From assembly GCF_012396605.1 (NCBI RefSeq), contig NZ_JAAXPW010000004.1, positions 45,414 through 109,413 on the forward strand: 64,000 bases of DNA. The letters are read 5' to 3'. Position 1 is the first letter of the stretch. Each line of letters starts with the position of its first letter. The position numbers and the translations under genes are program-made. Origin of the DNA: Ureibacillus thermosphaericus. GTDB taxonomy: Bacteria > Bacillota > Bacilli > Bacillales_A > Planococcaceae. Below, in pieces: positions 23,350 through 31,699 of this stretch. The notes under the pieces are model-generated. The model had not been told where the DNA came from and searched no databases. It saw nothing but the letters and a program-made list of their open reading frames with translations.

Positions 23350-24234
23350 ATGCCTAATGGGCAAATTCGAAAGGCTTTAAGTGGATATTATTATGTGTAC
23401 GATGAAGGAAAATTATTGCAATGTCGAGGACGAGGGGTATTCCGTAAGCGAGGGGAACAGCCTCTCGTCGGCGACTTTGTTGAATATGAGAAAGTGGAAG
23501 AAGGATCTGATGGTGTTATAAAGAAAATTTTTCCGCGAAAAAATGAATTAATACGACCACCTATTGCAAATGTTGATCAATCATTGCTCGTATTTTCTGT
23601 AAAAGAGCCTGATTTTAATACAATTTTACTGGATCGTTTTTTAGTAATATTGGAATCTCATCAAGTGATCCCAATCATTTGCTTAACTAAGATGGATTTG
23701 TTGACGGAAAAAGAAAAAGATGAAATAAATTCATATATCAAAATCTATAAAGATATTGGCTATGAAGTGGTAGATACTTACAAAAACGATCCAACATTAC
23801 TAGATAGATTAGAGCCGATCCTTAAAGGAAAAACAACAGTATTGGCAGGACAATCTGGAGTTGGAAAGTCTACATTATTAAACACTTTAATTCCAAATCT
23901 CAATTTAAAAACAGGGGAAATATCCCAAAGCCTTGGGAGAGGAAAGCATACGACAAGACATGTTGAGTTAATCGAAGTTGCTGGTGGACTTGTTGCAGAT
24001 ACACCAGGATTTAGTTCTTTTGAATTTGACCATCTTGAAAAAGAGGATTTAACAACTTGTTTTCCTGAGTTTGAACGAAAAAAAGATGAATGCAAATTTC
24101 GTGGGTGTCTTCATTTGAAAGAACCAAAATGTGCCATAAAGGCTGGGGTTGAAACTGGAGACATTCTAGAATTTCGTTACGAACATTATTTACAATTTTT
24201 GCAAGAAATAATAGATCGAAAGCCGAGGTATTAG
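23350..24234 (+). CDS. rsgA: ribosome small-subunit GTPase RsgA
   Basis: Circularly permuted GTPase (YloQ/CpgA) that checks late 30S assembly. The 294 residues contain an N-terminal OB fold, then the GTPase motifs in permuted order: TKMD (G4), GQSGVGKST (G1) and DTPGFSS (G3), followed by a C-terminal zinc knuckle (C-x5-C-x-H-x5-C, in the CKFRGCLHLKEPKC segment). AAGGAGG overlaps the prkC stop region. Confidence 0.96.
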   Translation: MPNGQIRKALSGYYYVYDEGKLLQCRGRGVFRKRGEQPLVGDFVEYEKVEEGSDGVIKKIFPRKNELIRPPIANVDQSLLVFSVKEPDFNTILLDRFLVILESHQVIPIICLTKMDLLTEKEKDEINSYIKIYKDIGYEVVDTYKNDPTLLDRLEPILKGKTTVLAGQSGVGKSTLLNTLIPNLNLKTGEISQSLGRGKHTTRHVELIEVAGGLVADTPGFSSFEFDHLEKEDLTTCFPEFERKKDECKFRGCLHLKEPKCAIKAGVETGDILEFRYEHYLQFLQEIIDRKPRY

Positions 24235-24236
24235 TT

Positions 24237-24905
24237 ATGATAAAAATAGCACCATCCATATTATCAGCGAATTTTGCGAAATTAGGGGACGAAGTAAAGG
24301 AAGTGGAGGAAGCTGGAGCAGACCTTATTCATATTGATGTAATGGATGGTCATTTCGTTCCTAATATTACAATGGGTCCTATCGTTGTGGAGGCTTTACG
24401 TCCCGTTACAAAATTACCGTTAGATGTGCATTTAATGATTGAAAATCCAGATCAGTATATTGAGGCATTTGCAAAAGCTGGAGCAGATTGGATTTCTGTT
24501 CATGTCGAAGCTTGTCCACATTTACATCGCACGATTCAACTAATTCGTTCTTTTGGTGTAAAACCTGGAGTAGTATTAAATCCGCACACACCGATTGAAA
24601 TGATTCAACACGTTTTAGGAGAAGTAGATTTTGTATTGTTGATGACGGTGAACCCTGGTTTTGGGGGACAAAAGTTTATTGATAGCGTTGTGCCCAAAAT
24701 TGAAGCTCTCTCCAAAATGATTAAAGAAAACGGATATAATGTAGAAATTGAAATTGATGGCGGCATTACGGAGGAAACAATTATTCCGTGTGCGAAAGCG
24801 GGAGCGACGATTTTTGTAGCTGGTTCAGCTATTTACAATAAAGAAGATCGAAAATCTGCGTTGCAGGCTATTAAAACGAGTGGTGAGGCTGCAATTCAGC
24901 AATGA
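24237..24905 (+). CDS. rpe: ribulose-phosphate 3-epimerase
   Basis: Interconverts ribulose 5-phosphate and xylulose 5-phosphate in the pentose phosphate pathway. The 222-residue TIM barrel carries the metal and catalytic residues in HIDVMDGHFVPN and HLMI, the flexible loop TVNPGFGGQ and the EIDGGI phosphate site. It overlaps thiN by four bases and keeps the Bacillus order rsgA-rpe-thiN. Confidence 0.96.
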   Translation: MIKIAPSILSANFAKLGDEVKEVEEAGADLIHIDVMDGHFVPNITMGPIVVEALRPVTKLPLDVHLMIENPDQYIEAFAKAGADWISVHVEACPHLHRTIQLIRSFGVKPGVVLNPHTPIEMIQHVLGEVDFVLLMTVNPGFGGQKFIDSVVPKIEALSKMIKENGYNVEIEIDGGITEETIIPCAKAGATIFVAGSAIYNKEDRKSALQAIKTSGEAAIQQ

Positions 24906-25558
24906 AAAGAGTATTAATTTGTGCTGGCGGTCCAAAAAACGAATTATGTTCATTTGAAATGTATGCTAAAGAAAAGGACATGTATTTTATTGGTGCAGAT
25001 CGCGGCGCACTTTATTTGCTTGAAAAAGGAATTGTTCCAGATGAAATCATCGGGGATTTTGATTCATTATCGAAGGAAGAATGGGAAATAATTCGCTCTA
25101 AAGTAAAAAAAATTGAAAAGTATCGCTCAGAAAAAGATGAAACTGACACCGACTTAGCACTGCTAAAAGCTGTTTCCTACAATCCGAATGAAATTTTGAT
25201 TACAGGAGTAACTGGTGGACGCTTGGACCATTTTGAAGCGGCTCTTCGTTCTTTATATAAAATGAAGGCACAATGTCCGCATATTGAACATAGAATTATT
25301 AATAGCCACAATGAAATTAGCATACTGTTACCAGGAACGCATACGATTTCTCGAGATGAAAGATATCGTTACCTTTCATTTTTCTCTTTTATACAAGCGG
25401 TAGAAAATGTGACGTTACGCGGTGTGAAATATGAGACAACGCGGGAGAGGATTGAAGTGGGTTCTAGCCGATTTACTAGCAATGAGCTCGTAGGGGAGCA
25501 AGGTTATATCTCCTTTTCATCAGGCATATGTTTAATGATAAGAAGCAGTGACTTATAA
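24902..25558 (+). CDS. thiN: thiamine diphosphokinase
   Basis: Transfers pyrophosphate from ATP to thiamine. The 218-residue protein has the N-terminal catalytic motifs IGDFDSLS and KDETDTDLAL with TGVTGGRLDH, followed by the C-terminal beta-sandwich that binds thiamine. It corresponds to Bacillus yloS, and as there it lies directly before spoVM. Confidence 0.94.
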   Translation: MKRVLICAGGPKNELCSFEMYAKEKDMYFIGADRGALYLLEKGIVPDEIIGDFDSLSKEEWEIIRSKVKKIEKYRSEKDETDTDLALLKAVSYNPNEILITGVTGGRLDHFEAALRSLYKMKAQCPHIEHRIINSHNEISILLPGTHTISRDERYRYLSFFSFIQAVENVTLRGVKYETTRERIEVGSSRFTSNELVGEQGYISFSSGICLMIRSSDL

Positions 25559-25570
25559 GGAGGTCTCAGT

Positions 25571-25675
25571 GTGCGAGTTTATACTTTTCAATTGCCAAAG
25601 TTTTTAAGTAATCTTACCCGTTCTTGCATCAATTTGTTCTCAGGCAGTAATAAAAAGAAAAAAAGAAAAGAGTAG
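25571..25675 (+). CDS. spoVM: SpoVM-like spore coat anchor peptide, C-terminally extended
   Basis: A 34-residue ORF with a GTG start and a strong AAGGAGG six bases upstream, in the exact place of spoVM between thiN and rpmB. The product starts MRVYTFQLPKFLSNLTR; compared with the Bacillus subtilis peptide (MKFYTIKLPKFLGG...), residues Y4, T5, L8, P9, K10, F11, L12 and R17 agree. In the family this amphipathic helix binds the curved forespore membrane and recruits SpoIVA; P9 is important for that. The C-terminus is longer than the usual 26 residues and ends in a basic tail (NKKKKRKE). Confidence 0.82.
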   Translation: MRVYTFQLPKFLSNLTRSCINLFSGSNKKKKRKE

Positions 25676-25734
25676 TTTATCGTATTCATCTGTTATTATC
25701 TTTTGATTATTTTGGTCTAGCTCCCAGTAAAGGG

Positions 25735-25840
25735 GCTGTCTGAAAAGCAATTTGAGACGGTCTCTTTGTGACTGTCGCGCATAGTTACAGATAAGTTGCG
25801 ACAAGGATTGTGAAAACTTTGTTTTACTACCGCAGGAGTA
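25735..25840. mobile_element. possible remnant of another insertion sequence end
   Basis: GGGGCTGTCTGAAAAG at 25735-25750 resembles the terminal repeats of IS1182-like elements (typically starting G-G-G-C-T-G-T-C-T-C-A-A-A-A), and the next 90 bases code for nothing evident. No partner end is visible on the other side, so this could be a derelict end or ordinary spacer that ISL3 entered. The resemblance is from memory and not searched. Confidence 0.35.
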
Positions 25841-25848
25841 AAAGATTT
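25841..25848. repeat. 8-bp target-site duplication, left copy
   Basis: AAAGATTT directly before the left inverted repeat; an identical copy follows the right end at 27322-27329. Eight bases is the duplication length typical of ISL3 elements. Confidence 0.9.
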
Positions 25849-25873
25849 GGCTCTATAATATTTGGTGTTGGTG
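25849..25873. repeat. ISL3 left terminal inverted repeat
   Basis: Left end of the element, beginning GGCTCT and ending with the TGGTGTTGGTG core that is mirrored at the right end. Confidence 0.9.
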
Positions 25874-25976
25874 AGTAAAAACCAGCACCAATTTTTTTGA
25901 ACAAAAAAATGAGACAGTGACAAAACTCTGGTAAAATGTAATCGCCAAAACACATTTTCCAAAGGAGTTGTGTCAC

Positions 25977-27230
25977 ATGTCTCACCATCATTCTATACGA
26001 AACCTACTCAATATAAAAGACAAAAATATCACATTTGATGAAAATTTTTGTGCAGAAGAACTCATTAAAGGGGTCCAATCAAAAGTCTTTTATGGCCAAT
26101 TAACTTACCAACCAAAAGCTTGTTATGCTTGTGGACATGTCTTTGATGTTCAAATCATTAAACACGGTTTTAAAACGTCTCTCATTAAAATGCCTAGCAT
26201 TTCAGGTTTTCATACCTACTTAAAATTGCGTAAACAGCGTTATTTCTGTAAACATTGTCATTCCACGTTTACTTTAAAAACGAGCGTCGTGGCTAAAAAC
26301 TGTTGTATTTCCAACAATACTAAAGTAGCGATTGCTTTAAACGCCAAAGATAAAATATCCGAAAAAGATATTGCGATGAAACATAATGTTTCTCATGCCA
26401 CTGTCAGTCGTGTCATTGACAGCTTTTATAGCTACTATCAACCAAATGTTCACTACCTTCCAAAGCACCTGTGTTTTGACGAGTTTAAATCAGTGAAATC
26501 CGCAGCTGGAGCGATGTCCTTTATTTTCTGCGACTCTGAAACGGGGGAGATTGTGGATATCGTGGAGGACCGAAGATTACATGTCCTCAAAGAGTATTTC
26601 TTACGGTATTCCAAGAAGGCGAGAGATGCGGTAAAAACGATTGTCATCGATATGTACAGCCCTTATATTTCCTTAATCCAAGAAGTTTTCCCTAAAGCGG
26701 AAATCGTACTCGACAAATTCCATATCCTCCAACTATTTAGCAGAGCTTTAAACAAAACGCGCATCAACGTCATGAATCGGGATAAAAAGAATTACAATAA
26801 ATTGAAAAAATACTGGAAGCTCCTTCTGAAAGATCAAACAAAACTTGATCGTTGCTTTAAAAAGCATATGTGTGAGGTGGAGATTCTCCACTACCTCATT
26901 GATTTAGATTCTGAATTAAAAGCGTCCTATGAGTTATACCAATACGTTCGACATTGCATCAAAACCAAAGACTTTGAGCTCTTGAAGAAAACCTTGGCGA
27001 ATAAACAGAACAGCGTTTCCAGCTATATGAAAACCGCCATCAAGACAATAAACAAATACATAAATTACGTGGAGAATACGTTGAAATATGATTATAACAA
27101 CGGCATTTTAGAGGGGATTAATAACAAAATCAAAGTGATTAAACGCATTTCTTTCGGTTATCGATCCTTCTATCACTTTAGAAACCGAATATTCATTACC
27201 CAAAACTTAGCGAAAATAAAAACAGCTTAG
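25977..27230 (+). CDS. ISL3-family transposase
   Basis: DDE transposase of 417 residues. The N-terminus has zinc-ribbon cysteines (CYACGH and CKHCHSTF, about residues 44-99), followed by a helix-turn-helix (ISEKDIAMKHNVSHATVSRVI) and the DDE domain: FDEF, IDMYSPY and the final glutamate in NGILEGINNKIKVIKR, where N-x-x-E-x-x-N-x-x-I-K is typical of ISL3. The ATG at 25977 is nine bases after AAAGGAG; the TTG at 25968 sits too close. No frameshift or stop is seen, so the gene looks functional. Confidence 0.94.
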   Translation: MSHHHSIRNLLNIKDKNITFDENFCAEELIKGVQSKVFYGQLTYQPKACYACGHVFDVQIIKHGFKTSLIKMPSISGFHTYLKLRKQRYFCKHCHSTFTLKTSVVAKNCCISNNTKVAIALNAKDKISEKDIAMKHNVSHATVSRVIDSFYSYYQPNVHYLPKHLCFDEFKSVKSAAGAMSFIFCDSETGEIVDIVEDRRLHVLKEYFLRYSKKARDAVKTIVIDMYSPYISLIQEVFPKAEIVLDKFHILQLFSRALNKTRINVMNRDKKNYNKLKKYWKLLLKDQTKLDRCFKKHMCEVEILHYLIDLDSELKASYELYQYVRHCIKTKDFELLKKTLANKQNSVSSYMKTAIKTINKYINYVENTLKYDYNNGILEGINNKIKVIKRISFGYRSFYHFRNRIFITQNLAKIKTA

Positions 27231-27254
27231 GGGAACCTCGAATTTCCCCTAAGC
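27225..27254 (+). terminator. hairpin at the end of the transposase gene
   Basis: GCTTAGGGGAA (27225-27235) pairs perfectly with TTCCCCTAAGC (27244-27254) and includes the stop codon. No T run follows, so it may protect the transcript 3' end or block read-through only weakly. Confidence 0.5.
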
Positions 27255-27296
27255 CATCCGATTACATATTACCAAATAATGTCACTAAAATTTATT

Positions 27297-27321
27297 CACC
27301 AACACCATTTGACAAAGAACC
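27297..27321. repeat. ISL3 right terminal inverted repeat
   Basis: Right end of the element; its reverse complement begins GGTTCT and contains the shared TGGTGTTGGTG core. Confidence 0.9.
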
Positions 27322-27329
27322 AAAGATTT
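27322..27329. repeat. 8-bp target-site duplication, right copy
   Basis: AAAGATTT immediately after the right inverted repeat, identical to 25841-25848. Confidence 0.9.
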
Positions 27330-27353
27330 ATCAGAGACATCATAAGAAGTAAG

Positions 27354-27398
27354 GGTGTGTAGAAAGTTTTCAATTTTCTACACACCTCCTTTTATTTT
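27354..27398 (+). terminator. probable terminator of the stp-spoVM operon, now beyond the IS
   Basis: GGTGTGTAGAAA (27354-27365) pairs over 12 bases with TTTCTACACACC (27375-27386), then TCCTTTTATTTTC. Removing the IS and one duplication copy would leave it roughly 185 bases after spoVM. Confidence 0.75.
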
Positions 27399-27404
27399 CT
27401 CTCA

Positions 27405-27456
27405 AAATAAAAAAGCGTAAATAAAGTACGTTAAAAACGACTTTACTTACGCTTTT
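27405..27456 (-). terminator. rpmB terminator
   Basis: AAAAGCGTAAATAAAGT (27411-27427) pairs at 16 of 17 positions with 27440-27456; read on the minus strand the stem is followed by a TTTTTTATTTT tract just after rpmB. Confidence 0.9.
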
Positions 27457-27468
27457 ATATACGCGTCA

Positions 27469-27657
27469 TTATACACGTTCTACTTTACCTGATCTTAAAG
27501 CACGAGTAGAAACCCAAACGCGTTTAGGTTTTCCATCAACTAAAATACGTACTTTTTGAAGGTTAGGTTTCCAAGTACGTTTGTTAGCGTTCATTGCGTG
27601 TGAACGTTTATTACCTGTACGAGTTTTACGACCAGTTACTACACATTTTTTTGGCAT
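27469..27657 (-). CDS. rpmB: 50S ribosomal protein L28
   Basis: Large-subunit ribosomal protein of 62 residues ([23 protein letters not shown]...), highly basic and full length. Only one cysteine remains, in KCVVTG, so it is the zinc-free form. It is transcribed against its neighbours, as in Bacillus, with GGAGGG just before the ATG. Confidence 0.97.
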   Translation of the reverse strand: MPKKCVVTGRKTRTGNKRSHAMNANKRTWKPNLQKVRILVDGKPKRVWVSTRALRSGKVERV

Positions 27658-27973
27658 CTATATTCCCTCCTTACAGATGAATCTGAAAGATTTTTTTCAG
27701 TTCGAGTATTTCACATACCATAATAATTTAACATAGACAAAAAATCTATGCAACTATTTTAGAGAATAGTTTCAAGAAAAAAACCTTTACAGTCTAATAA
27801 AAAAGATGAAGGATTAGGTGAAAAAATGTTGTTACAAAATAAAATATAACACGAGATTTTAACGAAGTTATAGGAAAATACTGATAAACTAGACGAGCAA
27901 CATCGTTCTCTTTTATAATCAAATTTTGTATAGTACAATATTTTTAGTTAAAATGAGCCAAGGGGGCAGTATC
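27658..27973. other. divergent intergenic region between rpmB and yloU
   Basis: About 316 bases without a convincing gene. It should hold the promoters of both genes. Three small inverted repeats are present on the rpmB side: CTGAAA/TTTCAG (27683-27700), CATAGA/TCTATG (27732-27750) and ACTATT/AATAGT (27753-27770). TACAAT at 27934-27939 is a possible -10 for yloU, without a clear -35. Confidence 0.5.
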
Positions 27974-28339
27974 ATGTCAATCGAAATTAGAACAGATTAC
28001 GGCCAAATTGATATTTCTAATGATGTTATCGCTCAAATTGCTGGTGGAGCAGCTATTGAATGTTATGGTATTGTTGGAATGGCAAGTAAACATCAAATTC
28101 GAGATGGGTTAACGGATATTTTGAGAAAAGAGAATTTTGCGAAAGGTGTCATTGTACGGCAAGAAGGAGAAGATCTCCACATTGATATGTATATCATTGT
28201 CAGCTATGGGACTAAAATTTCTGAAGTAGCTTATCAAGTCCAATCAAAAGTAAAGTACACAATAAATAAGACATTAGGTTTGAACGTGAAATCAGTCAAT
28301 ATTTTCGTTCAAGGCGTTCGTGTAATGAACGGTGAATAG
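27974..28339 (+). CDS. yloU: Asp23/Gls24 family protein YloU
   Basis: Asp23/Gls24-family envelope-stress-related protein, 121 residues, of unknown molecular role. The ATG at 27974 lies seven bases after AAGGGGG and gives MSIEIRTDYGQIDISNDV, matching Bacillus YloU end to end, including the GGAAIECYGIVGMASK block; the upstream ATG at 27926 is unlikely. It is paired with the fatty-acid kinase gene fakA. Confidence 0.92.
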   Translation: MSIEIRTDYGQIDISNDVIAQIAGGAAIECYGIVGMASKHQIRDGLTDILRKENFAKGVIVRQEGEDLHIDMYIIVSYGTKISEVAYQVQSKVKYTINKTLGLNVKSVNIFVQGVRVMNGE

Positions 28340-28356
28340 AGGAGGATATTAATCGA

Positions 28357-30000
28357 ATGAAGTTATTAGATGGAACAAAATTTGCAGAGATGGTTCAGAT
28401 GGGATCGCACCATCTAACTCAAAATGCAGATTTTGTAGATTCATTAAACGTATTCCCAGTACCAGATGGAGATACGGGAACTAATATGAATTTATCAATG
28501 ATATCCGGGGCAAAAGAAACGGAAGCAAACGCCCAAAAACATATCGGTAAAACTGCCCAAAGCTTATCAAAAGGTTTATTGATGGGGGCACGAGGAAACT
28601 CAGGGGTAATCTTATCCCAACTATTCCGTGGCTTTGGAAAATATTTAGAAAAAGAAAGTGAAATTAACGCGAAACAATTTGCTCAAGCTTTTCAAGCGGG
28701 AGTAGACACTGCCTATAAAGCGGTTATGAAGCCTGTGGAAGGGACAATTTTAACAGTTGCTCGTGAAGCAGCGGCAAAAGCGGTTGAAGTAGCAGAAAAT
28801 GAACAAGATATCATTAAAGTGATGGAAGCGCTTGTAGAAGAAGCTAAAAATTCATTAAAACGTACACCAGAATTGCTCCCTGTACTGAAAGAAGTTGGTG
28901 TAGTTGATAGTGGCGGACAAGGTCTTGTTATTATTTATGAAGGCTTTTTAGCATCATTAAAAGGGGAAGCGCTACCAGAAAAAACGAAAGTCGATAATCT
29001 TGAAGAATTAGTAAATGCTGAACATCATCGAGCTCAAGAGTTTATGAGCACTGAAGATATCGTATATGGCTATTGTACGGAGATTATGGTTCGTTTTGAG
29101 CCAGGAAAAGAACCGTTTGATGAAGGGAAATTCCGTGAAGACTTGAGTAATCTCGGAGATTCTTTACTTGTTGTTTCAGACAACGAAATAGCGAAAGTAC
29201 ATATTCACACTGAAACTCCTGGAGTTGTTCTGAACGAAGGGCAAAAATATGGAAGCCTCATAAAAATAAAAGTTGATAATATGCGCGAACAACATTCAGC
29301 GATCGTGAATTCCGAGAAAGATGAAAAACAAACGGTAGAAAAACATCCATATGCTGTTGTGACTGTTGCAATGGGTGAGGGGATTAGCAACTTGCTTCGT
29401 AGTATTGGAGCCTCTTATGTCATTGAAGGCGGTCAAACGATGAATCCGTCTACAGAAGATATCGTGAAAGCGGTAAAAGAAATAGGTGCGGAAAAAGTAT
29501 TAATTTTACCAAACAACAAAAATATTGTGATGGCTGCTGAACAGGCGGTTGAATTATTAGATATTGAAGCGGCAGTTGTGCCGACAAAAACAATTCCTCA
29601 AGGTATGGCAGCAATCCTTGCATTCAATCCGGAAGCCTCTGTTGAAGAAAATAAAGAAGCGATGACAGAAGCGATTGCAGGAGTAAAGACGGGTCAAATT
29701 ACCTTTGCTGTTAGAGATACGACGATTGACGGAGTAGAAATCCATAAAGATGATTACATGGCACTTGCTGACGGAAAAATTGTTGCTTCAACTTCCGATA
29801 TGTTAGATGCTACTTACAATTTATTGTCTCATCTAATTGATGATGACACAGAAATTGTAACGATGATTTATGGTGAAGATGCAACTGAAGAACAAGTCAA
29901 TGCAGTCGTTCAGTTCATTGAGGATCGATTCTCACATGTAGAATTGGATATTATCGATGGAAAACAAACATTATATCCGTTTATCTTCTCAGTAGAATAA
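28357..30000 (+). CDS. fakA: fatty acid kinase catalytic subunit FakA (DAK2 domain, YloV)
   Basis: Phosphorylates fatty acids bound by a FakB protein so that they can enter phospholipids by PlsX/PlsY. The 547 residues start with a DhaL-like ATP-binding domain (FPVPDGDTGTNMNLSM near residues 31-46; GARGNSGVILSQ near 81), a middle domain and a C-terminal DegV-like region. Length and the yloU neighbour match Bacillus YloV. No fakB gene lies in the window. plsX is 4.5 kb downstream. Confidence 0.92.
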   Translation: MKLLDGTKFAEMVQMGSHHLTQNADFVDSLNVFPVPDGDTGTNMNLSMISGAKETEANAQKHIGKTAQSLSKGLLMGARGNSGVILSQLFRGFGKYLEKESEINAKQFAQAFQAGVDTAYKAVMKPVEGTILTVAREAAAKAVEVAENEQDIIKVMEALVEEAKNSLKRTPELLPVLKEVGVVDSGGQGLVIIYEGFLASLKGEALPEKTKVDNLEELVNAEHHRAQEFMSTEDIVYGYCTEIMVRFEPGKEPFDEGKFREDLSNLGDSLLVVSDNEIAKVHIHTETPGVVLNEGQKYGSLIKIKVDNMREQHSAIVNSEKDEKQTVEKHPYAVVTVAMGEGISNLLRSIGASYVIEGGQTMNPSTEDIVKAVKEIGAEKVLILPNNKNIVMAAEQAVELLDIEAAVVPTKTIPQGMAAILAFNPEASVEENKEAMTEAIAGVKTGQITFAVRDTTIDGVEIHKDDYMALADGKIVASTSDMLDATYNLLSHLIDDDTEIVTMIYGEDATEEQVNAVVQFIEDRFSHVELDIIDGKQTLYPFIFSVE

Positions 30001-30030
30001 AAAAGCGTCTCTTCTAGGGACGTTTTTTAT
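30001..30030 (+). terminator. fakA terminator
   Basis: CGTCTC (30006-30011) pairs with GGGACG (30017-30022), loop TTCTA, followed by TTTTTT, right after the fakA stop. Confidence 0.85.
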
Positions 30031-30137
30031 TTTATATAGAGTTTCTAATAAGTGGCAGGTGAAAAAAATATTATTGTTTTGATAGAAACTGATAGTTCAT
30101 GTTACACTTAATTCAAACTTAACAAATAGGTGATGTT

Positions 30138-30800
30138 ATGAAATTTACCTCTGTTTTTGATATTATCGGTCCCATCATGGTAGGACCTTCTTCCTCTCAT
30201 ACAGCAGGAGCTGTTCGGATAGGGAAAGTGGCAAGGGATTTGTTTGGAAAAAAACCAACGTGGGCAAAAATCCATTTATATGGTTCTTTTGCAGAAACTT
30301 ACCGCGGTCATGGGACAGATGTTGCCATTGTAGGTGGATTATTAAATTTTGACACTTTCGATACTAGAATTATTGATTCCTTTAAGCATGCAAAAGAAGA
30401 AAATTTACAATTTGAATTTATTCCAGAAACAGCAAACAAAGAACATCCTAATACAGCAAGAATAGTATTGGGTGATGAAGAATCGGAATTGTCGATTGAA
30501 GCGATTTCGATTGGCGGTGGAAAAATTGAAATTAGTGAAGTAAATGGATTTAAATTGCGTTTAACTGGCGGGATGCCTACTATTTTAGTCGTTCACAATG
30601 ACCGGGCAGGGTGTATTGCGAATGTAGCCAACATTTTAGCCATGCATGATGTGAATATCGGGCATATGGAAGTGTCTCGAATCGACCGCGGTTCTACAGC
30701 ATTAATGGTCATTGAAGTTGACCAAAATGTAGATGAAAAAATACTAACTCAAATTTCTTTAATCCCTAATATTACGAAAGTTTCGAAAATCAATACTTAA
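30138..30800 (+). CDS. sdaAB: L-serine dehydratase, iron-sulfur-dependent, beta subunit
   Basis: Beta subunit of the two-chain enzyme that deaminates L-serine to pyruvate. The 220 residues carry the conserved DIIGPIMVGPSSSHTAGAVRIG N-terminal region and end in an ACT domain (ILVVHNDRAGCIANVANILA, near 150) that is thought to bind serine. It is followed 13 bases later by the alpha-subunit gene. Confidence 0.95.
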   Translation: MKFTSVFDIIGPIMVGPSSSHTAGAVRIGKVARDLFGKKPTWAKIHLYGSFAETYRGHGTDVAIVGGLLNFDTFDTRIIDSFKHAKEENLQFEFIPETANKEHPNTARIVLGDEESELSIEAISIGGGKIEISEVNGFKLRLTGGMPTILVVHNDRAGCIANVANILAMHDVNIGHMEVSRIDRGSTALMVIEVDQNVDEKILTQISLIPNITKVSKINT

Positions 30801-30813
30801 AAGAGGAGATGCT

Positions 30814-31692
30814 ATGGATTTACTATTTCGAAATGTCAGAGAATTAATTGAGCTTTGTGAAAATGAAAATAAAAGCATTTCTGAAGTGATGATTGAACAA
30901 GAAATATTAATGACGAATCGCTCTAGAGAAGAAATTATTGAGCAGATGGATAAAAATTTAACTGTGATGGAACAAGCAGTTGAACGAGGATTAAAAGGTG
31001 TAAAATCAGTCACTGGTTTGACTGGTGGTGATAGTGTTTTATTGCAAAAGTACATTGAAAAAGGAAACACTCTATCAGGGGAATTGATGTTAGATGCGGT
31101 AAGTAAGGCGATGGCAACAAATGAAGTGAATGCAGCTATGGGAATCATTTGTGCAACACCTACTGCTGGTTCCGCCGGAGTAGTGCCTGGCACTCTTTTT
31201 GCTGTAAAGAATAAGCTTAATCCTACTCGTGAACAAATGATTCGTTATTTATTTACTGCAGGTGCTTTCGGGTTCGTGGTAGCAAATAACGCAAGCATTT
31301 CTGGTGCAGCTGGAGGTTGCCAAGCGGAGGTAGGTTCAGCCGCAGGAATGGCCGCTGCTGCCATTGTAGAAATGGCTGGAGGAACTCCAAAACAAAGTGC
31401 AGAAGCTTTCGCCATTACGTTAAAAAATATGCTAGGTCTAGTTTGTGACCCGGTCGCTGGATTGGTGGAAGTTCCTTGTGTAAAACGTAATGCAATCGGT
31501 GCTAACAACGCTCTTATTGCTGCGGACATGGCGCTTGCTGGAATCGAAAGTAGGATTCCTTGTGATGAAGTAATTGGTGCTATGTTTAGAATTGGGCAAA
31601 CAATGCATCCAAACTTGAAAGAAACTGGTAGAGGAGGACTTGCTGCTACACCGACTGGAAAAGCAATTGCTGCAAAAATATTTGGAGCGTGA
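30814..31692 (+). CDS. sdaAA: L-serine dehydratase, iron-sulfur-dependent, alpha subunit
   Basis: Catalytic alpha chain carrying the [4Fe-4S] cluster. In 292 residues the cluster cysteines can be seen in MGIICATPTAGSAG and in CDPVAGLVEVPC, with the TGGDSV and SISGAAGGCQAE segments of the family. Length is close to the 300 of Bacillus. It ends eight bases before the recG start. Confidence 0.95.
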   Translation: MDLLFRNVRELIELCENENKSISEVMIEQEILMTNRSREEIIEQMDKNLTVMEQAVERGLKGVKSVTGLTGGDSVLLQKYIEKGNTLSGELMLDAVSKAMATNEVNAAMGIICATPTAGSAGVVPGTLFAVKNKLNPTREQMIRYLFTAGAFGFVVANNASISGAAGGCQAEVGSAAGMAAAAIVEMAGGTPKQSAEAFAITLKNMLGLVCDPVAGLVEVPCVKRNAIGANNALIAADMALAGIESRIPCDEVIGAMFRIGQTMHPNLKETGRGGLAATPTGKAIAAKIFGA

Positions 31693-31699
31693 AGATATA

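Larger units (their letters stand above)
25849..27321 (+). mobile_element. complete ISL3-family insertion sequence (1473 bp)
   Basis: The element runs between imperfect inverted repeats: the left end GGCTCT...TGGTGTTGGTG (25849-25873) and the right end CACCAACACCA...AGAACC (27297-27321) share an exact 11-base inner core, TGGTGTTGGTG, and pairing extends to about 31 bases. It is flanked by an 8-bp AAAGATTT duplication and holds one intact transposase gene. Intact ends, an open transposase and a perfect duplication point to a recent insertion. It lies between spoVM and a hairpin that was probably the operon terminator. Confidence 0.93.

Noticed and set aside
27824..27849. tiny frame with AGGTGA site and ATG upstream of yloU (seven codons)
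   Set aside because: Too short to support as a leader peptide, with no linked attenuator structure.
31640..31699. upstream in-frame extension of recG
   Set aside because: It overlaps the end of sdaAA; the TTG at 31700 gives exactly the usual RecG length.
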